The notes: generated from the sequence alone by a model not told the origin. DNA of 64,000 nucleotides from Leptolyngbya ohadii IS1 (GCF_002215035.1 NZ_NKFP01000001.1:927501-991500); one strand, 5' to 3'; counted from the first letter of the stretch, positions 47,225 to 56,505 are shown. Numbers and translations: made by a program.

Positions 47225-47268
47225 AGGGAACGCTTTGGGAACGCTCTGAGAACGCTTTGGGAACGCTG
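47225..47268 (+). promoter_or_regulatory. Four 11-bp direct repeats (operator) upstream of methyltransferase 2
   Basis: AGGGAACGCTT, TGGGAACGCTC, TGAGAACGCTT and TGGGAACGCTG lie end to end in the 325-bp divergent region between the SARP regulator and the methyltransferase gene. A -10-like TGAGTT follows the last GGGAACG by 15 bases, as in the sister site at 37151, and the next bases (TTCAGATGCAGG) are conserved too. Confidence 0.75.
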
Positions 47269-47338
47269 CGATCGCTACCTTGAGTTCAGATGCAGGAAAT
47301 GAACGGCATCAACCTCTACATCAACTCAGGAATCCATC

Positions 47339-48427
47339 ATGACAACTCAACTGATTCACGCAACCCCATTTGACTCTGATAAAGCCGAAGCCTTCGCTGA
47401 GCAGATGTTGAATATCCTCAATAGCGGTGCAATTTCTCTGATGACTTCGATCGGACACCGCACCGAATTGTTCGACACGATGGCAGAACTGCCGCCTTCC
47501 ACGAGCCAGCAAATTGCCGATGCTGCCGGACTCAACGAACGCTATGTGCGCGAATGGCTTGGGGCAATGGTCACAGGTCACGTTGTAGAGTATGACTCGA
47601 TCGCCCAAACCTATACGCTTCCTGCGGAACACGCTGCCTTTCTAACACGAGCGGCTGCCTCGGACAATATTGCCGTCTTTACCCAATATATTCCGCTGTT
47701 GGGATCGGTCGAAGAACAAATTATCAACTGCTTCTACAAAGGGGGCGGCGTTCCTTATTCTGAATACAAACGCTTTCATGCAATCATGGCAGAAGATAGC
47801 GGACAAAGTGTTGTCTCCTCGTTGTTCGATCATGTGCTGCCCATTATCCCCGGACTGGCCGAGGCATTGCAGCAAGGAATTGACGTTTTGGATGTGGGCT
47901 GCGGCAGTGGACGGGCGTTAAACAAAATGGCAGAAGCGTTCCCTAACAGCCGATTCACAGGCTATGACTTTTCTGGCGAGGCGGTTGCCAATGCGAATGC
48001 TGAAGCTCAACGGCGAAAGCTCCGCAATATTCAGTTTCAGGTCAAAGACGCAGCAACGATCGAAGAGTCCGATCGCTACGACTTTATTACTACCTTTGAT
48101 GCCGTTCATGATCAGGCGAAACCGGATGTCGTGCTGCAAAACATTTGCCGTGCCCTCCGTCCTGATGGCGTTTACCTAATGCAGGACATCCACGCGACCA
48201 CCGATGTTAGCGGCAACCTGGATCACCCGATCGGCTCATTGCTCTACACCGTTTCCTGTATGCACTGCATGACGGTTTCGCTAGCGTATGGCGGTATGGG
48301 ATTAGGGGCAATGTGGGGCAAAGAAAAAGCTCTGGAACTGCTGGCAAATGCCGGATTTCAGCAGGTTGAAGTTAAGCAGCTTGCCCACGACTTCCAGAAC
48401 GACTACTACATCATTCGCAAGCACTAA
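47339..48427 (+). CDS. Winged-helix class I methyltransferase, paralogue 2 (Rv2258c-like)
   Basis: A 362-residue close paralogue of the gene at 37265 with the same architecture. The winged-helix part has SIGHRTELFDTMAELPPSTS and ERYVREWLGAMVTG. Motif I is VLDVGCGSGRALNKMAEAFP; FTGYDFSGEAVANANAEAQ and YDFITTFDAVHDQAKPDVV follow. Differences cluster in the region of residues 100-160. It is divergent from the SARP-type regulator and carries the direct-repeat operator, so it is a prime candidate for control by that regulator. The 91-aa gene and the RTX gene downstream may be part of the same unit. The substrate is unknown. Confidence 0.83.
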   Translation: MTTQLIHATPFDSDKAEAFAEQMLNILNSGAISLMTSIGHRTELFDTMAELPPSTSQQIADAAGLNERYVREWLGAMVTGHVVEYDSIAQTYTLPAEHAAFLTRAAASDNIAVFTQYIPLLGSVEEQIINCFYKGGGVPYSEYKRFHAIMAEDSGQSVVSSLFDHVLPIIPGLAEALQQGIDVLDVGCGSGRALNKMAEAFPNSRFTGYDFSGEAVANANAEAQRRKLRNIQFQVKDAATIEESDRYDFITTFDAVHDQAKPDVVLQNICRALRPDGVYLMQDIHATTDVSGNLDHPIGSLLYTVSCMHCMTVSLAYGGMGLGAMWGKEKALELLANAGFQQVEVKQLAHDFQNDYYIIRKH

Positions 48428-48547
48428 TCACAAGCACTCATGCCTTTGAAGAAAGCAATCGCGCCCCAGTGGTTCCACATCTGCTGATTCATCACAGGGG
48501 CAGTATTCTCCTCATGACCATTCCCGTTCAAATCTAATTCGTAAACG

Positions 48548-48610
48548 CTATGTGCAAACTCTGTGCATTTGCAGCACGGTCTTCCCGTGTTCGCCAGGAT
48601 TCGCTTGTCT
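48548..48610 (+). repeat. 63-bp block shared with 38382-38444
   Basis: The second copy of the block described at 38382 (49 of 63 positions identical, no gaps). It lies in the 277-bp spacer between methyltransferase 2 and the 91-aa gene; nothing else is seen in that spacer. Confidence 0.7.
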
Positions 48611-48704
48611 TCGATCTCAGTCAATTTGCAACTGCTGTAAAAGCAAAACCCCTGTCTGAGCAATCGAACAGCCAACTACTAACCAATACTCAGGAAAACA
48701 CGTC

Positions 48705-48980
48705 ATGAAAGAAAATTACGCGGATTATCACGAACTAGAGTTTGCAGTTCGCTCAGAATCTCATAAACGGAAGCCATCAACGCTTGCCTCAAAACTGGGT
48801 CGCGTTTTACACAATTTGGTTGAATCGATCGTTGCAGTGAATGAACTTAAAATCTACTCATTTAGAAGCAGATCGGGCAGTGCTTATTGGACAATCCACG
48901 ACCAAATTTTAGGACGCAGAGTGTTCTTTGACTCTGAACAGGAAGTGCGGGCATGGCTCGACAAACGCTACTACCGCTAA
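48705..48980 (+). CDS. Unknown 91-aa protein
   Basis: The protein reads MKENYADYHELEFAVRSESH, a basic middle, then AYWTIHDQILGRRVFFDSEQ and EVRAWLDKRYYR at the end. No named family is recognised. The C-terminal block is similar to short cyanobacterial proteins with a ...FxSExEVRxWLExRY end. CAGGAAAA precedes the ATG. A decayed copy of its C-terminus exists at 52453-52539. In both places an RTX protein gene follows, suggesting a conserved pair. Confidence 0.6.
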   Translation: MKENYADYHELEFAVRSESHKRKPSTLASKLGRVLHNLVESIVAVNELKIYSFRSRSGSAYWTIHDQILGRRVFFDSEQEVRAWLDKRYYR

Positions 48981-49014
48981 CTCATCCACCCAGCAACCCA
49001 ACAAAGTTTAAACA

Positions 49015-50385
49015 ATGGCACAGGTAATTGAAACCCTCAATAACGACACATTTGCAACTGCAACCCAATTGGGCAATATTCGCAGTAGTCCTTTTGTTCG
49101 AGGTGATTTAGTCGGCACTGACTCGTTTGATTTCTTTAAGTTTCAGGTTGATCGCCCGACCAGAGGCGGGATTACGGTTGTTCCTCAAGGCATTGATGCT
49201 AACTTGGTGCTGTTTAACAGCAGTGGTCAAGTTATCAAGAATTCCCTGAAGCCGGGAAACGTAAACGAATCGATCGCGTTTGATAACCTATCGACGGGCG
49301 AGTACACCGTGCTGGTGAGTAAGGCAACGGGTAGCGGTACTTATACGTTGAGTGCGAACGGTGCTGCGATCGCGGCTCCTAATCCAGTAACGGCTCCTAA
49401 CCCAGTAACGGCTTCTGACTTAGCTCGGTTAACCGTTAACGTGAAAGGGATATCAGCAGTGGGTATCTTTGACCTTACATTCGCAAATCGCGGTGAGAGT
49501 GACGCTGATTTTTATACCAAAGTAAAAATCAATGGAAAAACTCGAACAAGCCGCACCGTTAAAGATACCGATAAGGTGACAGAAGCTCGACTCAACTTCA
49601 ATCCGTCTGAATTTGTTGATCCCACGCTGACACGCATCCCGCTCAGAATTGACGTATTTGATGCTGATCTATTTCCTTCTCCTGATGATAAGGCTGATAT
49701 TAATCCAGAGAGAGGAGTTCTCGGACTGGAGATGTTGTATGACACGCTGACAGGTGAGCTAATTTCTACAAGCAGCGGACGGATTGTTGGACGTGAAGGT
49801 CAGATTACAAGCACGCGAGGAGATCGCGATGAGCCTGAAGCTGAGGTTAAATTTATCGTCAACTACGACACCTTTGTTTCGTCCAATGCTTTCAGCAGCA
49901 ATACGCCCATTATTCGCGGCACGAACGCCAGCCAAGACCTGACCGGACAAAATCAAGGTGGCATCCTCTGCGGCGAAGGCGGCAACGACAGTCTCTCCGG
50001 TATGGGCGGCAACGATGTTCTCTGTGGCGGCACAGGCAACGACAAGCTCAACGGCGGTACAGGCAACGACATCAGCTTTGGCGGATTGGGCCGCGACACC
50101 CATACAGGCAGCACAGGCAACGATATTTTTGTGCTGACACTCAATAACGGCGTGGATGTGATCAAAGACTTCCAGAACGGCAGAGACAAACTGGGGCTGT
50201 CGATCGAACTAAACCCGGAAATTCTCGACATTGTGCAGCAAGGTAAAAACACCGTGATTGGCATTGGCAGTGAGCGACTCGCCATTCTCTCGAATGTGAA
50301 AGCGAATCAAATTGACGCTGCTGATTTTGTCACCGTAGACTTCTCCCGCTTTAAAGGAATCGAAGTGCCAGCGATCGTTGCCTGA
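49015..50385 (+). CDS. RTX/hemolysin-type calcium-binding protein with PPC domain (copy 1)
   Basis: A 456-residue protein. Residues about 10-120 form a PPC-like domain (FDFFKFQVDRPTRGGITVV, FDNLSTGEYTVLVSKATGSG). A middle beta domain follows (about 140-290). Calcium-binding RTX nonapeptides come next (GGNDSLSGM, GGNDVLCGG, TGNDKLNGG, about 315-370), then the C-terminal VDVIKDFQNGRDKLGL block. There is no N-terminal signal peptide, as expected for type I secretion via a C-terminal signal. One repeat has a cysteine (LCGEGGND, VLCGG), which is uncommon. Copies 2 and 3 at 52639 and 54252 have a different N-terminal half but a similar end. Confidence 0.82.
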   Translation: MAQVIETLNNDTFATATQLGNIRSSPFVRGDLVGTDSFDFFKFQVDRPTRGGITVVPQGIDANLVLFNSSGQVIKNSLKPGNVNESIAFDNLSTGEYTVLVSKATGSGTYTLSANGAAIAAPNPVTAPNPVTASDLARLTVNVKGISAVGIFDLTFANRGESDADFYTKVKINGKTRTSRTVKDTDKVTEARLNFNPSEFVDPTLTRIPLRIDVFDADLFPSPDDKADINPERGVLGLEMLYDTLTGELISTSSGRIVGREGQITSTRGDRDEPEAEVKFIVNYDTFVSSNAFSSNTPIIRGTNASQDLTGQNQGGILCGEGGNDSLSGMGGNDVLCGGTGNDKLNGGTGNDISFGGLGRDTHTGSTGNDIFVLTLNNGVDVIKDFQNGRDKLGLSIELNPEILDIVQQGKNTVIGIGSERLAILSNVKANQIDAADFVTVDFSRFKGIEVPAIVA

Positions 50386-50462
50386 ACCAGATGATTCCAA
50401 AAGTTTTAACCTTTTGCCCACTCAAACACAAGCAAAACCCTGATTAATTGGAGACTATTATC

Positions 50463-52166
50463 ATGAAGCGACTGTTCAAGTTCCACCGATCGCTCTTTGT
50501 TGGATCGCTGCTCACGACCCTATTGCTCACCCACCCACTTGGCTGGAGAAGCGCGATCGCCCATACTCCAGAAGAGCATCAAATTCACGCTGCTAATACG
50601 CTTGAAGCCGCTGCGCCACTATTTGAAGATTTAGGCAGCTATACACACCCCATTTCAACTCGCAACCCGCAGGCACAGCGTTACTTTGACCAGGGCTTGA
50701 TTTTGTCCTATGGGTTTAATCATGCCGAGGCACTGCGATCGTTTCAACAGGCAGCAGCACTCGACCCTAACTGTGCGATTTGTCATTGGGGGACGGCATA
50801 TGTGCTGGGTCCCAACATCAACGCTGCAATGGAAGATGGAGCCGTTCCTACCGCCTGGGAAGCGATTCAGCGGGCAATCCAACTGAGTTCCCATGCCAGT
50901 GCCAAAGAGCGAGCCTATATTGCAGCATTAGCCACTCGTTACACCCCTGAACCTGTAGGCGATCGCGCTCCCCTCAACCTTGCCTATGCAAATGCCATGC
51001 GCCAGGTTGCCCAGCAATATCCTGATGATCTGGACGCTGCAACCCTGTTTGCGGAAGCTTTGATGGATACGACTCCCTGGGATTACTGGCAGGCGGACGG
51101 CACACTGAAGCCGGAAGGAGCCGAGATTATTGCCACGCTAGAAGCCGTTTTAGATCAAAATCCTTACCATCTGGGTGCGTTACATCTATACATCCATGCG
51201 GTGGAGGCTGAACGCCCAGAACTGGCGGCAAGTGCTGCCGATCGCCTGCGCGACCTCAACATCAACACAGGGCATTTAATTCATATGCCGGGTCACATCT
51301 ACATCCGCGTGGGACGCTATCAGGATGCCGTAGTTGCCAACCAGCGAGCCGCTGCTGCCGATGCACACTATGCTCATCAGCATGATCCGGAGGGAACGTA
51401 TCCTACAGTTTATGTGCCCCACAATCATCACTTTCTCTGGTTTGCAGCGGTCATGTCCGGACAGCAGGAAGTGGCAATGCAGGCAGCTCAACAAACAGCG
51501 AATTTGGTGGATCGATCGCTGCTGGGCGAAGCGGGCAATGGACCCTTGCAGCATTTCTCCCTGATTCCGCTCTACACCCAAGTTAAGTTCGGCTTGTGGA
51601 ATGACATTTTGGCGCAGCCCGCTCCGGGACGAGATTTGATTTATCCCACAGGCGTTTGGCACTTTGCACGCGGCATGGCGTACACTGCAAAAGGTCAGCT
51701 TCAGCAGGCAAACCGAGAACTCCAGGCACTCCAAACGATCGCCGCTAACCCTGCTCTAAAGGATGTTACAGTTGATGGTCTGAATAGCGCAGATCACCTG
51801 CTCAAGATTGCAATCGAAGTGCTATCCGGTGAGCTGGCTAGCAAGCAAGAAAACTACGAAGCGGCGATCATCCACCTCCAGAGAGGCGTTGAGCTAGAGG
51901 ATAGCCTCACCTATACTGAACCTGCTTCCTGGTATGCTCCTGTACGTCAAACGTTAGGCTCAGTGCTGCTCCAAGCCAACCGCCCTACAGAAGCAGAGCA
52001 AGTCTACCGAGCAGATTTAGCAATCTATCCCGAAAACGGCTGGTCGCTCTACGGATTAGCGCAAAGTTTACGAGCGCAGGGCAAAGCGCAAGAGGCACAG
52101 CAGGTACAAGCCCAGTTTGAGCAGGCTTGGCAGTATGCAGATATCACGCTTGCCGCCTTGCAATAG
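50463..52166 (+). CDS. Exported TPR-repeat protein
   Basis: About 567 residues. A signal peptide (FVGSLLTTLLLTHPLGWRSA) is followed by HTPEEHQIHAAN. TPR-like helical repeats include YFDQGLILSYGFNHAEALRS, FQQAAALDPNCAICHWGTAY, AIIHLQRGVELE and YRADLAIYPENGWSLYGLAQ. GHIYIRVGRYQDAVVANQRA is another repeat. CAICHWG has a CxxCH-like arrangement, which in other proteins binds heme c; here it sits in a TPR helix, and the same pattern occurs in a known family of exported TPR proteins. GGAG precedes ATG 50463; a TTG at 50448 is less likely. It sits between RTX genes but has no clear partner. Confidence 0.8.
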   Translation: MKRLFKFHRSLFVGSLLTTLLLTHPLGWRSAIAHTPEEHQIHAANTLEAAAPLFEDLGSYTHPISTRNPQAQRYFDQGLILSYGFNHAEALRSFQQAAALDPNCAICHWGTAYVLGPNINAAMEDGAVPTAWEAIQRAIQLSSHASAKERAYIAALATRYTPEPVGDRAPLNLAYANAMRQVAQQYPDDLDAATLFAEALMDTTPWDYWQADGTLKPEGAEIIATLEAVLDQNPYHLGALHLYIHAVEAERPELAASAADRLRDLNINTGHLIHMPGHIYIRVGRYQDAVVANQRAAAADAHYAHQHDPEGTYPTVYVPHNHHFLWFAAVMSGQQEVAMQAAQQTANLVDRSLLGEAGNGPLQHFSLIPLYTQVKFGLWNDILAQPAPGRDLIYPTGVWHFARGMAYTAKGQLQQANRELQALQTIAANPALKDVTVDGLNSADHLLKIAIEVLSGELASKQENYEAAIIHLQRGVELEDSLTYTEPASWYAPVRQTLGSVLLQANRPTEAEQVYRADLAIYPENGWSLYGLAQSLRAQGKAQEAQQVQAQFEQAWQYADITLAALQ

Positions 52167-52243
52167 TCATCGTTGCAATAGTCATCGTTGCAATAGTCTC
52201 AGCTTAAACCTGTTGAGGACTGCTTTTCAAGCTTGGAGTCATC

Positions 52244-52276
52244 TGGGAACGGTTTGGGAACGGTTTGGGAACGCTG
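52244..52276 (+). promoter_or_regulatory. Three 11-bp direct repeats (operator copy 3)
   Basis: TGGGAACGGTT, TGGGAACGGTT and TGGGAACGCTG lie in tandem. A -10-like TAGATT follows the last GGGAACG by 15 bases, then TCAGATGCAAGCA, matching the two methyltransferase promoters. Here no methyltransferase follows; the relic of the 91-aa gene and an RTX gene do. Confidence 0.7.
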
Positions 52277-52355
52277 CGATCGTTAACTTAGATTCAGATG
52301 CAAGCAGTGATCTAAGTAGCTGGGCGCAATTAAACAACGGATGGATTTGGGGGTG

Positions 52356-52392
52356 GTGGGGGCTGTGCCCCCACCCTGGGGCGAAGCCCCAG
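52356..52392. repeat. Two tandem GC-rich hairpins
   Basis: GTGGGGG/CCCCCAC (52356-52374) and CTGGGGC/GCCCCAG (52376-52392) form two adjacent perfect hairpins. This resembles the palindromic C/G-run repeats dispersed in cyanobacterial genomes. It separates the operator at 52244 from the RTX gene and might act as a terminator. Confidence 0.6.
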
Positions 52393-52452
52393 ACCCCCTC
52401 TATCTTCTAAATAATTACAACCACCTACTTATATCCACCCTTGAGTTAGTGA

Positions 52453-52539
52453 AGGCGAAGAGTCTTCGTTGATTCCGAAACAAAAGTACGAGCATGGCTG
52501 AATAGATGGTATTCCCAGTCAGCTCGCAATTCAAGTTAA
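52453..52539 (+). pseudogene. Relic of the 91-aa gene (C-terminal part)
   Basis: After a TGA the frame reads VFVDSETKVRAWLNRWYSQ, close to VFFDSEQEVRAWLDKRYYR of the 91-aa protein. The rest of the gene is missing. It lies 100 bases before RTX copy 2, as the intact gene lies before RTX copy 1. Confidence 0.6.
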
Positions 52540-52638
52540 GCCTGACTCAATCTGATGACTCCTTCGCTTGAATCCATCCGTAAATCCCCGCTATTCACCA
52601 CCGACAAACAATACATAATTTGAAAGAGAAATTCAATC

Positions 52639-54153
52639 ATGGCAAACGCAATCATTGACACACTGCTCAATCCCGCTACCATTATCCGTGAAAAAGAACA
52701 GAATACTATTGCAGCAACTCGTAACCATCTGCTTAAGAATGCAGAAGCCGTATTTGGTAGTCTGCCCAATGGCACGATCGGCGCAGCCGGAAATATCAAG
52801 GGAGTCAATAATAGGATTCTGACCGATCCGGCAAATGATGCCACCGATACCTTTTCATTCACAGTCGATCGTCCCACACGCCTTGATGCCAAACTGATTT
52901 CAAACAACGAAAAAGGAATTGGATTCAATCTTGTCAAAGACTTCACCAATGACGGCGAGAAGAACTTTGGTGCAAATTTTGAAGACTTACTCGCAGCTTC
53001 TTTTATCCCCGGAGCTGACGATATTCAATTCGATCGCCTGGAACCTGGCACTTATTTTCTGGAAGTCACAAAACCTGCTGACCCGACAACTTCGATCGAC
53101 TACACGCTGATTCCCAAAGCATCTCCGATCGCCAATGCCAGACTCAACGTTGAAATCGATCGCGTTATTCCCTTGAATCGGCTTGGTAATGTAGTTGTAC
53201 AGGCAACGATTGATGGATTCACGCAGCAAACTCAGCCTTTTGGATCGGGCGGCAACCAGGGCATTATTTTGAGTCGAGCCGTTGACCCCAATAAGCGGGA
53301 AGTCAATGTTAAGCTGAACGCCTTCAAAGTCGATGCCAGCGGTAAGCGATCGCTTCGCGCTGCCGCCGTAGGCGGGTCACCCCTCGATCTCAACGCCAAA
53401 CTGGGCAAGACCGAGCTAGAGTTCACCTACGATACGCTGACTCGTGAAGTCAAAGGCGAGACGGGATTTGGCTTCTTCGGCAAAGAAAACGCCACTATCC
53501 GGCAAACGGTGCGGGGAGACGGGGAAGGAACCTCCAGCGGCATTAAAGTCAGCTATGACAGCTTCACGGTTCCCGATGTGATTGTGGGCAATCAGCCTGC
53601 GGTACTGCAAGCCAATAATATTCCCGTTATTCGCGGCAGCAATGGCAAAGACCCGATGCAGGGCAGCAGCAATAGCGGCATTCTGTTTGCACTGGGCGGA
53701 GACGATCGCGTCAACAGTCGTGGGGGCGATGATATTGTCGATGGCGGCAGCGGTAAAGATGTGATTACGGGCGGCACGGGCAACGACATTCTAATCGGCG
53801 GTACTGGAAACGATCGCATTTTTGGCAATAGCGGCGATGATTTGCTCGATGGCGGCAGAGGCTCAGATCTGCTTGTTGGCGGTGCGGGCGTAGATACCTT
53901 TGTGCTGGCTCGCGGCAACGGCAACGATATCATTCAGGACTTCCGCAACGGGCAGGACTTCATTGGATTAGGCGGTGGTTTAGCGGCTGGCGATCTGAAG
54001 TTTGTGCAGCAGGGCGGCAGCACGATCATTCAGACAGGTCAAGAGCAGCTCGCTATCCTGCGAGGCGTTCGTCCTTCTGCGCTCGACTTGGGCGACTTCA
54101 AGTCAATTTCAACGCTGTCCCTTCTAGAAGCGATCGTTCCCATTGTGGCGTAG
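52639..54153 (+). CDS. RTX calcium-binding protein (copy 2)
   Basis: A 504-residue protein with no signal peptide. The N-terminal half has a PPC-like domain (TFSFTVDRPTRLDAKLISNN, FDRLEPGTYFLEVTKPADPT), then a beta domain with ELEFTYDTLTREVKGE. RTX repeats run from about residue 355 (GGDDRVNSR, GGDDIVDGG, TGNDILIGG, TGNDRIFGN, SGDDLLDGG), ending in IIQDFRNGQDFIGLGGG. Such proteins leave the cell by type I secretion and fold with calcium. It is a clear paralogue of copy 3, which follows 98 bases later. The start context is GAAATTCAATC ATGGCA, shared in part with copy 3. Confidence 0.84.
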   Translation: MANAIIDTLLNPATIIREKEQNTIAATRNHLLKNAEAVFGSLPNGTIGAAGNIKGVNNRILTDPANDATDTFSFTVDRPTRLDAKLISNNEKGIGFNLVKDFTNDGEKNFGANFEDLLAASFIPGADDIQFDRLEPGTYFLEVTKPADPTTSIDYTLIPKASPIANARLNVEIDRVIPLNRLGNVVVQATIDGFTQQTQPFGSGGNQGIILSRAVDPNKREVNVKLNAFKVDASGKRSLRAAAVGGSPLDLNAKLGKTELEFTYDTLTREVKGETGFGFFGKENATIRQTVRGDGEGTSSGIKVSYDSFTVPDVIVGNQPAVLQANNIPVIRGSNGKDPMQGSSNSGILFALGGDDRVNSRGGDDIVDGGSGKDVITGGTGNDILIGGTGNDRIFGNSGDDLLDGGRGSDLLVGGAGVDTFVLARGNGNDIIQDFRNGQDFIGLGGGLAAGDLKFVQQGGSTIIQTGQEQLAILRGVRPSALDLGDFKSISTLSLLEAIVPIVA

Positions 54154-54251
54154 CGATTCAACTTGGGCGATCGCGATCGTCAGCAGAAACCTTCTGTCGA
54201 AATTTGCTCACATCTTGTTAATCCTTTAGCTTGAATTGGGGACATTCAACC

Positions 54252-55715
54252 ATGGCAAACGAAATCATTGATAGCATACGTACCCCGATCGATATCAGCG
54301 TATTTAAGGAAGCTGAACCAAATGATTCGCTGGGACAGGCAAATTCGCTGGGCAACCTGCTCAACTTTAGAAGCACCGTTGAGGGCAACGTTCGGATTAT
54401 TACCACGCCCTTTAGCTCAACTCAACCTTCCATCGTTATCCGAGAGCCGATCGATGTGTTTTCCTTTAACGTCGATCGCCCTTCAAAACTCGATTTCACG
54501 CTCAGAACAGACAAACCCGAAGATATCTCGATGCGCCTGATCCGGGATTTTGATGGAGACAGCAAAGTTGGGTTAAACGAACTCCTGGCATCTTCCTTTC
54601 AACCCGGTACAGATGAAATTAAATTCGATCGCCTTGATCCGGGAACTTACTTCCTGGAGGTTAATAAAACGCCAAACTTTTCCTCGATCGATTATAATCT
54701 GGTTGCCAGAGCAGGGCAACTGGCGGATGCAAAACTGACGATCGGCATCGATCGGGTTATTCCCCTCAATTCAAACGCTAGTGTGATTGTCAAAGCAGAC
54801 ATTAATGGACAGCAGCAGGTGACTTCTCCCTTGATTGCGCCAACACCAGGACAAAATATCAACTTATCGGCATCGGTTGATCCAGGTCAGCGCGAACTCA
54901 ATGTCACGCTAAGGGCTTTTAAGCTGGGGGCAAAAGGTGCTCAGATTCCGCTCGATCTTGACGCAAGAGCAGGCAAAACGGCACTGGAGTTTACCTATGA
55001 CACACTGACTCGGCAAGTGAAGCCCAAAGACGGCAATGGTTTCTTTGGCAGCGAAGATCAAATCATTCGACAAACGGTGCGCGGTGACGGTGAAGGCACA
55101 ATCAGCGGCATTCGCGTTACTTATGACACAGAAAAGCAATCCGTTCCTGCTCCGGGATTAATTCCAGTTAGGATACTGCCCAGTGTACCAATCGTGCGAG
55201 GTAGCAGCAAAGCAAATCCGATGCAGGGTGGTTCTCAAAGTGGGATTTTACTGGCACTGGGCGGAGACGATCGCGTGAATGGTGGTGGTGGTGATGACAT
55301 TGTTGATGGTGGTACAGGAAAAGATACGTTAATCGGCAGCACAGGAGATGACATTCTGATTGGCGGCAGTGGAAGCGATCGCATCTTTGGCAATGCAGGC
55401 GATGATATTCTCGACGGCGGCAGCGGGATAGATGTGCTGACAGGAGGTACAGGCTCTGACACTTTCGTTTTTGCCCAAAACAAGGGCACAGATGTGATTA
55501 CAGATTTTCAAAACGGTCAGGATTCGATCGGGCTAATCGGACTGTCTTTTGATGATCTCAGGTTTATTCAGCAAGGCAGCAAAACGCTAATTCAATCCGG
55601 TACCCAGACTGTAGTAGAGCTTGCAGGCGTTCGCGTCGGACAACTTGATGCCAGCGATTTTCATTCGATCGCAACCTTGCCAATGCTGGGCATGAATGTT
55701 CCGATCGCAGTTTAA
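54252..55715 (+). CDS. RTX calcium-binding protein (copy 3)
   Basis: About 487 residues from ATG 54252 (a TTG at 54231 is less likely). The layout equals copy 2: MANEIIDSIRTPIDISVFKE, a PPC-like domain (VFSFNVDRPSKLDFTLRTDK, FDRLDPGTYFLEVNKTPN), a beta domain with ALEFTYDTLTRQVKPK, then RTX repeats (GGDDRVNGG, GGDDIVDGG, TGDDILIGG, SGSDRIFGN, AGDDILDGG) and VITDFQNGQDSIGLIG. IIRQTVRGDGEGT is identical or near-identical in both copies. A tandem gene duplication explains the pair. Confidence 0.84.
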   Translation: MANEIIDSIRTPIDISVFKEAEPNDSLGQANSLGNLLNFRSTVEGNVRIITTPFSSTQPSIVIREPIDVFSFNVDRPSKLDFTLRTDKPEDISMRLIRDFDGDSKVGLNELLASSFQPGTDEIKFDRLDPGTYFLEVNKTPNFSSIDYNLVARAGQLADAKLTIGIDRVIPLNSNASVIVKADINGQQQVTSPLIAPTPGQNINLSASVDPGQRELNVTLRAFKLGAKGAQIPLDLDARAGKTALEFTYDTLTRQVKPKDGNGFFGSEDQIIRQTVRGDGEGTISGIRVTYDTEKQSVPAPGLIPVRILPSVPIVRGSSKANPMQGGSQSGILLALGGDDRVNGGGGDDIVDGGTGKDTLIGSTGDDILIGGSGSDRIFGNAGDDILDGGSGIDVLTGGTGSDTFVFAQNKGTDVITDFQNGQDSIGLIGLSFDDLRFIQQGSKTLIQSGTQTVVELAGVRVGQLDASDFHSIATLPMLGMNVPIAV

Positions 55716-55935
55716 TCACCCGAAAACGAACGTCTAAATTTCCAGTAACCGTTGAGGATGATTCAAAGCGATGCGCGTTTACTTAACTCATTGTCCCAAA
55801 AGAGAAAGATCCTAATCTTGAGGAAACTGAGATTGCAGTCACACCAGATAAGCTGTACTGATTCCTTTCACTTGTCCTTTACGCTTTCGGTAGCAGGGTC
55901 ATCATGATGATTCCTACAACGCTTTCCTGATTCTG

Positions 55936-56505
55936 CTACCTTTCTCCCTCTCCGAATTGGATAAAGTCGAGCTTAGACTTATTGATCTGACGGCTGTCTT
56001 GCAGGTGGTTGATCAGAGCAGAGCACTGGTAGCTCATTGCTGCTCGGCTGTTAACATCTAATTTAATAAAGATGCGCCGTAGATGGGCAGATACAGTCCA
56101 CTGGCTAATTTCTAGGTGGGAAGCAATTTGCTTGTTAGACCAGCCCAACGCAACCAATGTAACAATTTGCAGCTCTCGATCGGTTAAAAGGGTTGCTAGT
56201 TTGTATCTAGTTTTCTCAAGCTCTTGTTGTTCCTCAGCTTCCTGCTGAATTTCTGGTTCACGCCGCTCCTCAGCCTGCTCAAGGATGGCATAGTGTCTTC
56301 CTTCAGACGAAAACTGCCCGGCGACCGAGAAGGTAGAATAGAAGTCCTCCTGCTCGATATCGGTTAACTGTTCAAGCAGTAGAATAAAAAAATGCTTGTT
56401 TCCAATATAAAAATCGTTGACGATATTGGGGTTTATATTATGGTCGGAGTGAATACGTGCAACTTGAGAATTCAACGAACCGCTAAAGCTAGTGGAGACA
56501 TACAT
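55936..56505 (-). CDS. LuxR-type transcription factor
   Basis: A 189-residue protein. The C-terminal HTH (about 115-175) is LTDRELQIVTLVALGWSNKQ then IASHLEISQWTVSAHLRRIF, the GerE/LuxR four-helix motif. The N-terminal half (about 1-85) reads like a small sensing domain (NIVNDFYIGNKHFFILLLEQ) with no receiver aspartates. A glutamate-rich helix (EQAEERREPEIQQEAEEQQE) separates the two. This arrangement is known in cyanobacterial regulators of the hetR-independent LuxR class; the target is unknown. It is convergent with RTX copy 3. Confidence 0.82.
   Translation of the reverse strand: MYVSTSFSGSLNSQVARIHSDHNINPNIVNDFYIGNKHFFILLLEQLTDIEQEDFYSTFSVAGQFSSEGRHYAILEQAEERREPEIQQEAEEQQELEKTRYKLATLLTDRELQIVTLVALGWSNKQIASHLEISQWTVSAHLRRIFIKLDVNSRAAMSYQCSALINHLQDSRQINKSKLDFIQFGEGER

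Noticed and set aside
50463-52166. CAICHWG as a cytochrome c heme site in the TPR protein
   Set aside because: The motif fits CxxCH only loosely in context; it lies within a TPR-like helix and no other heme ligand region is evident.
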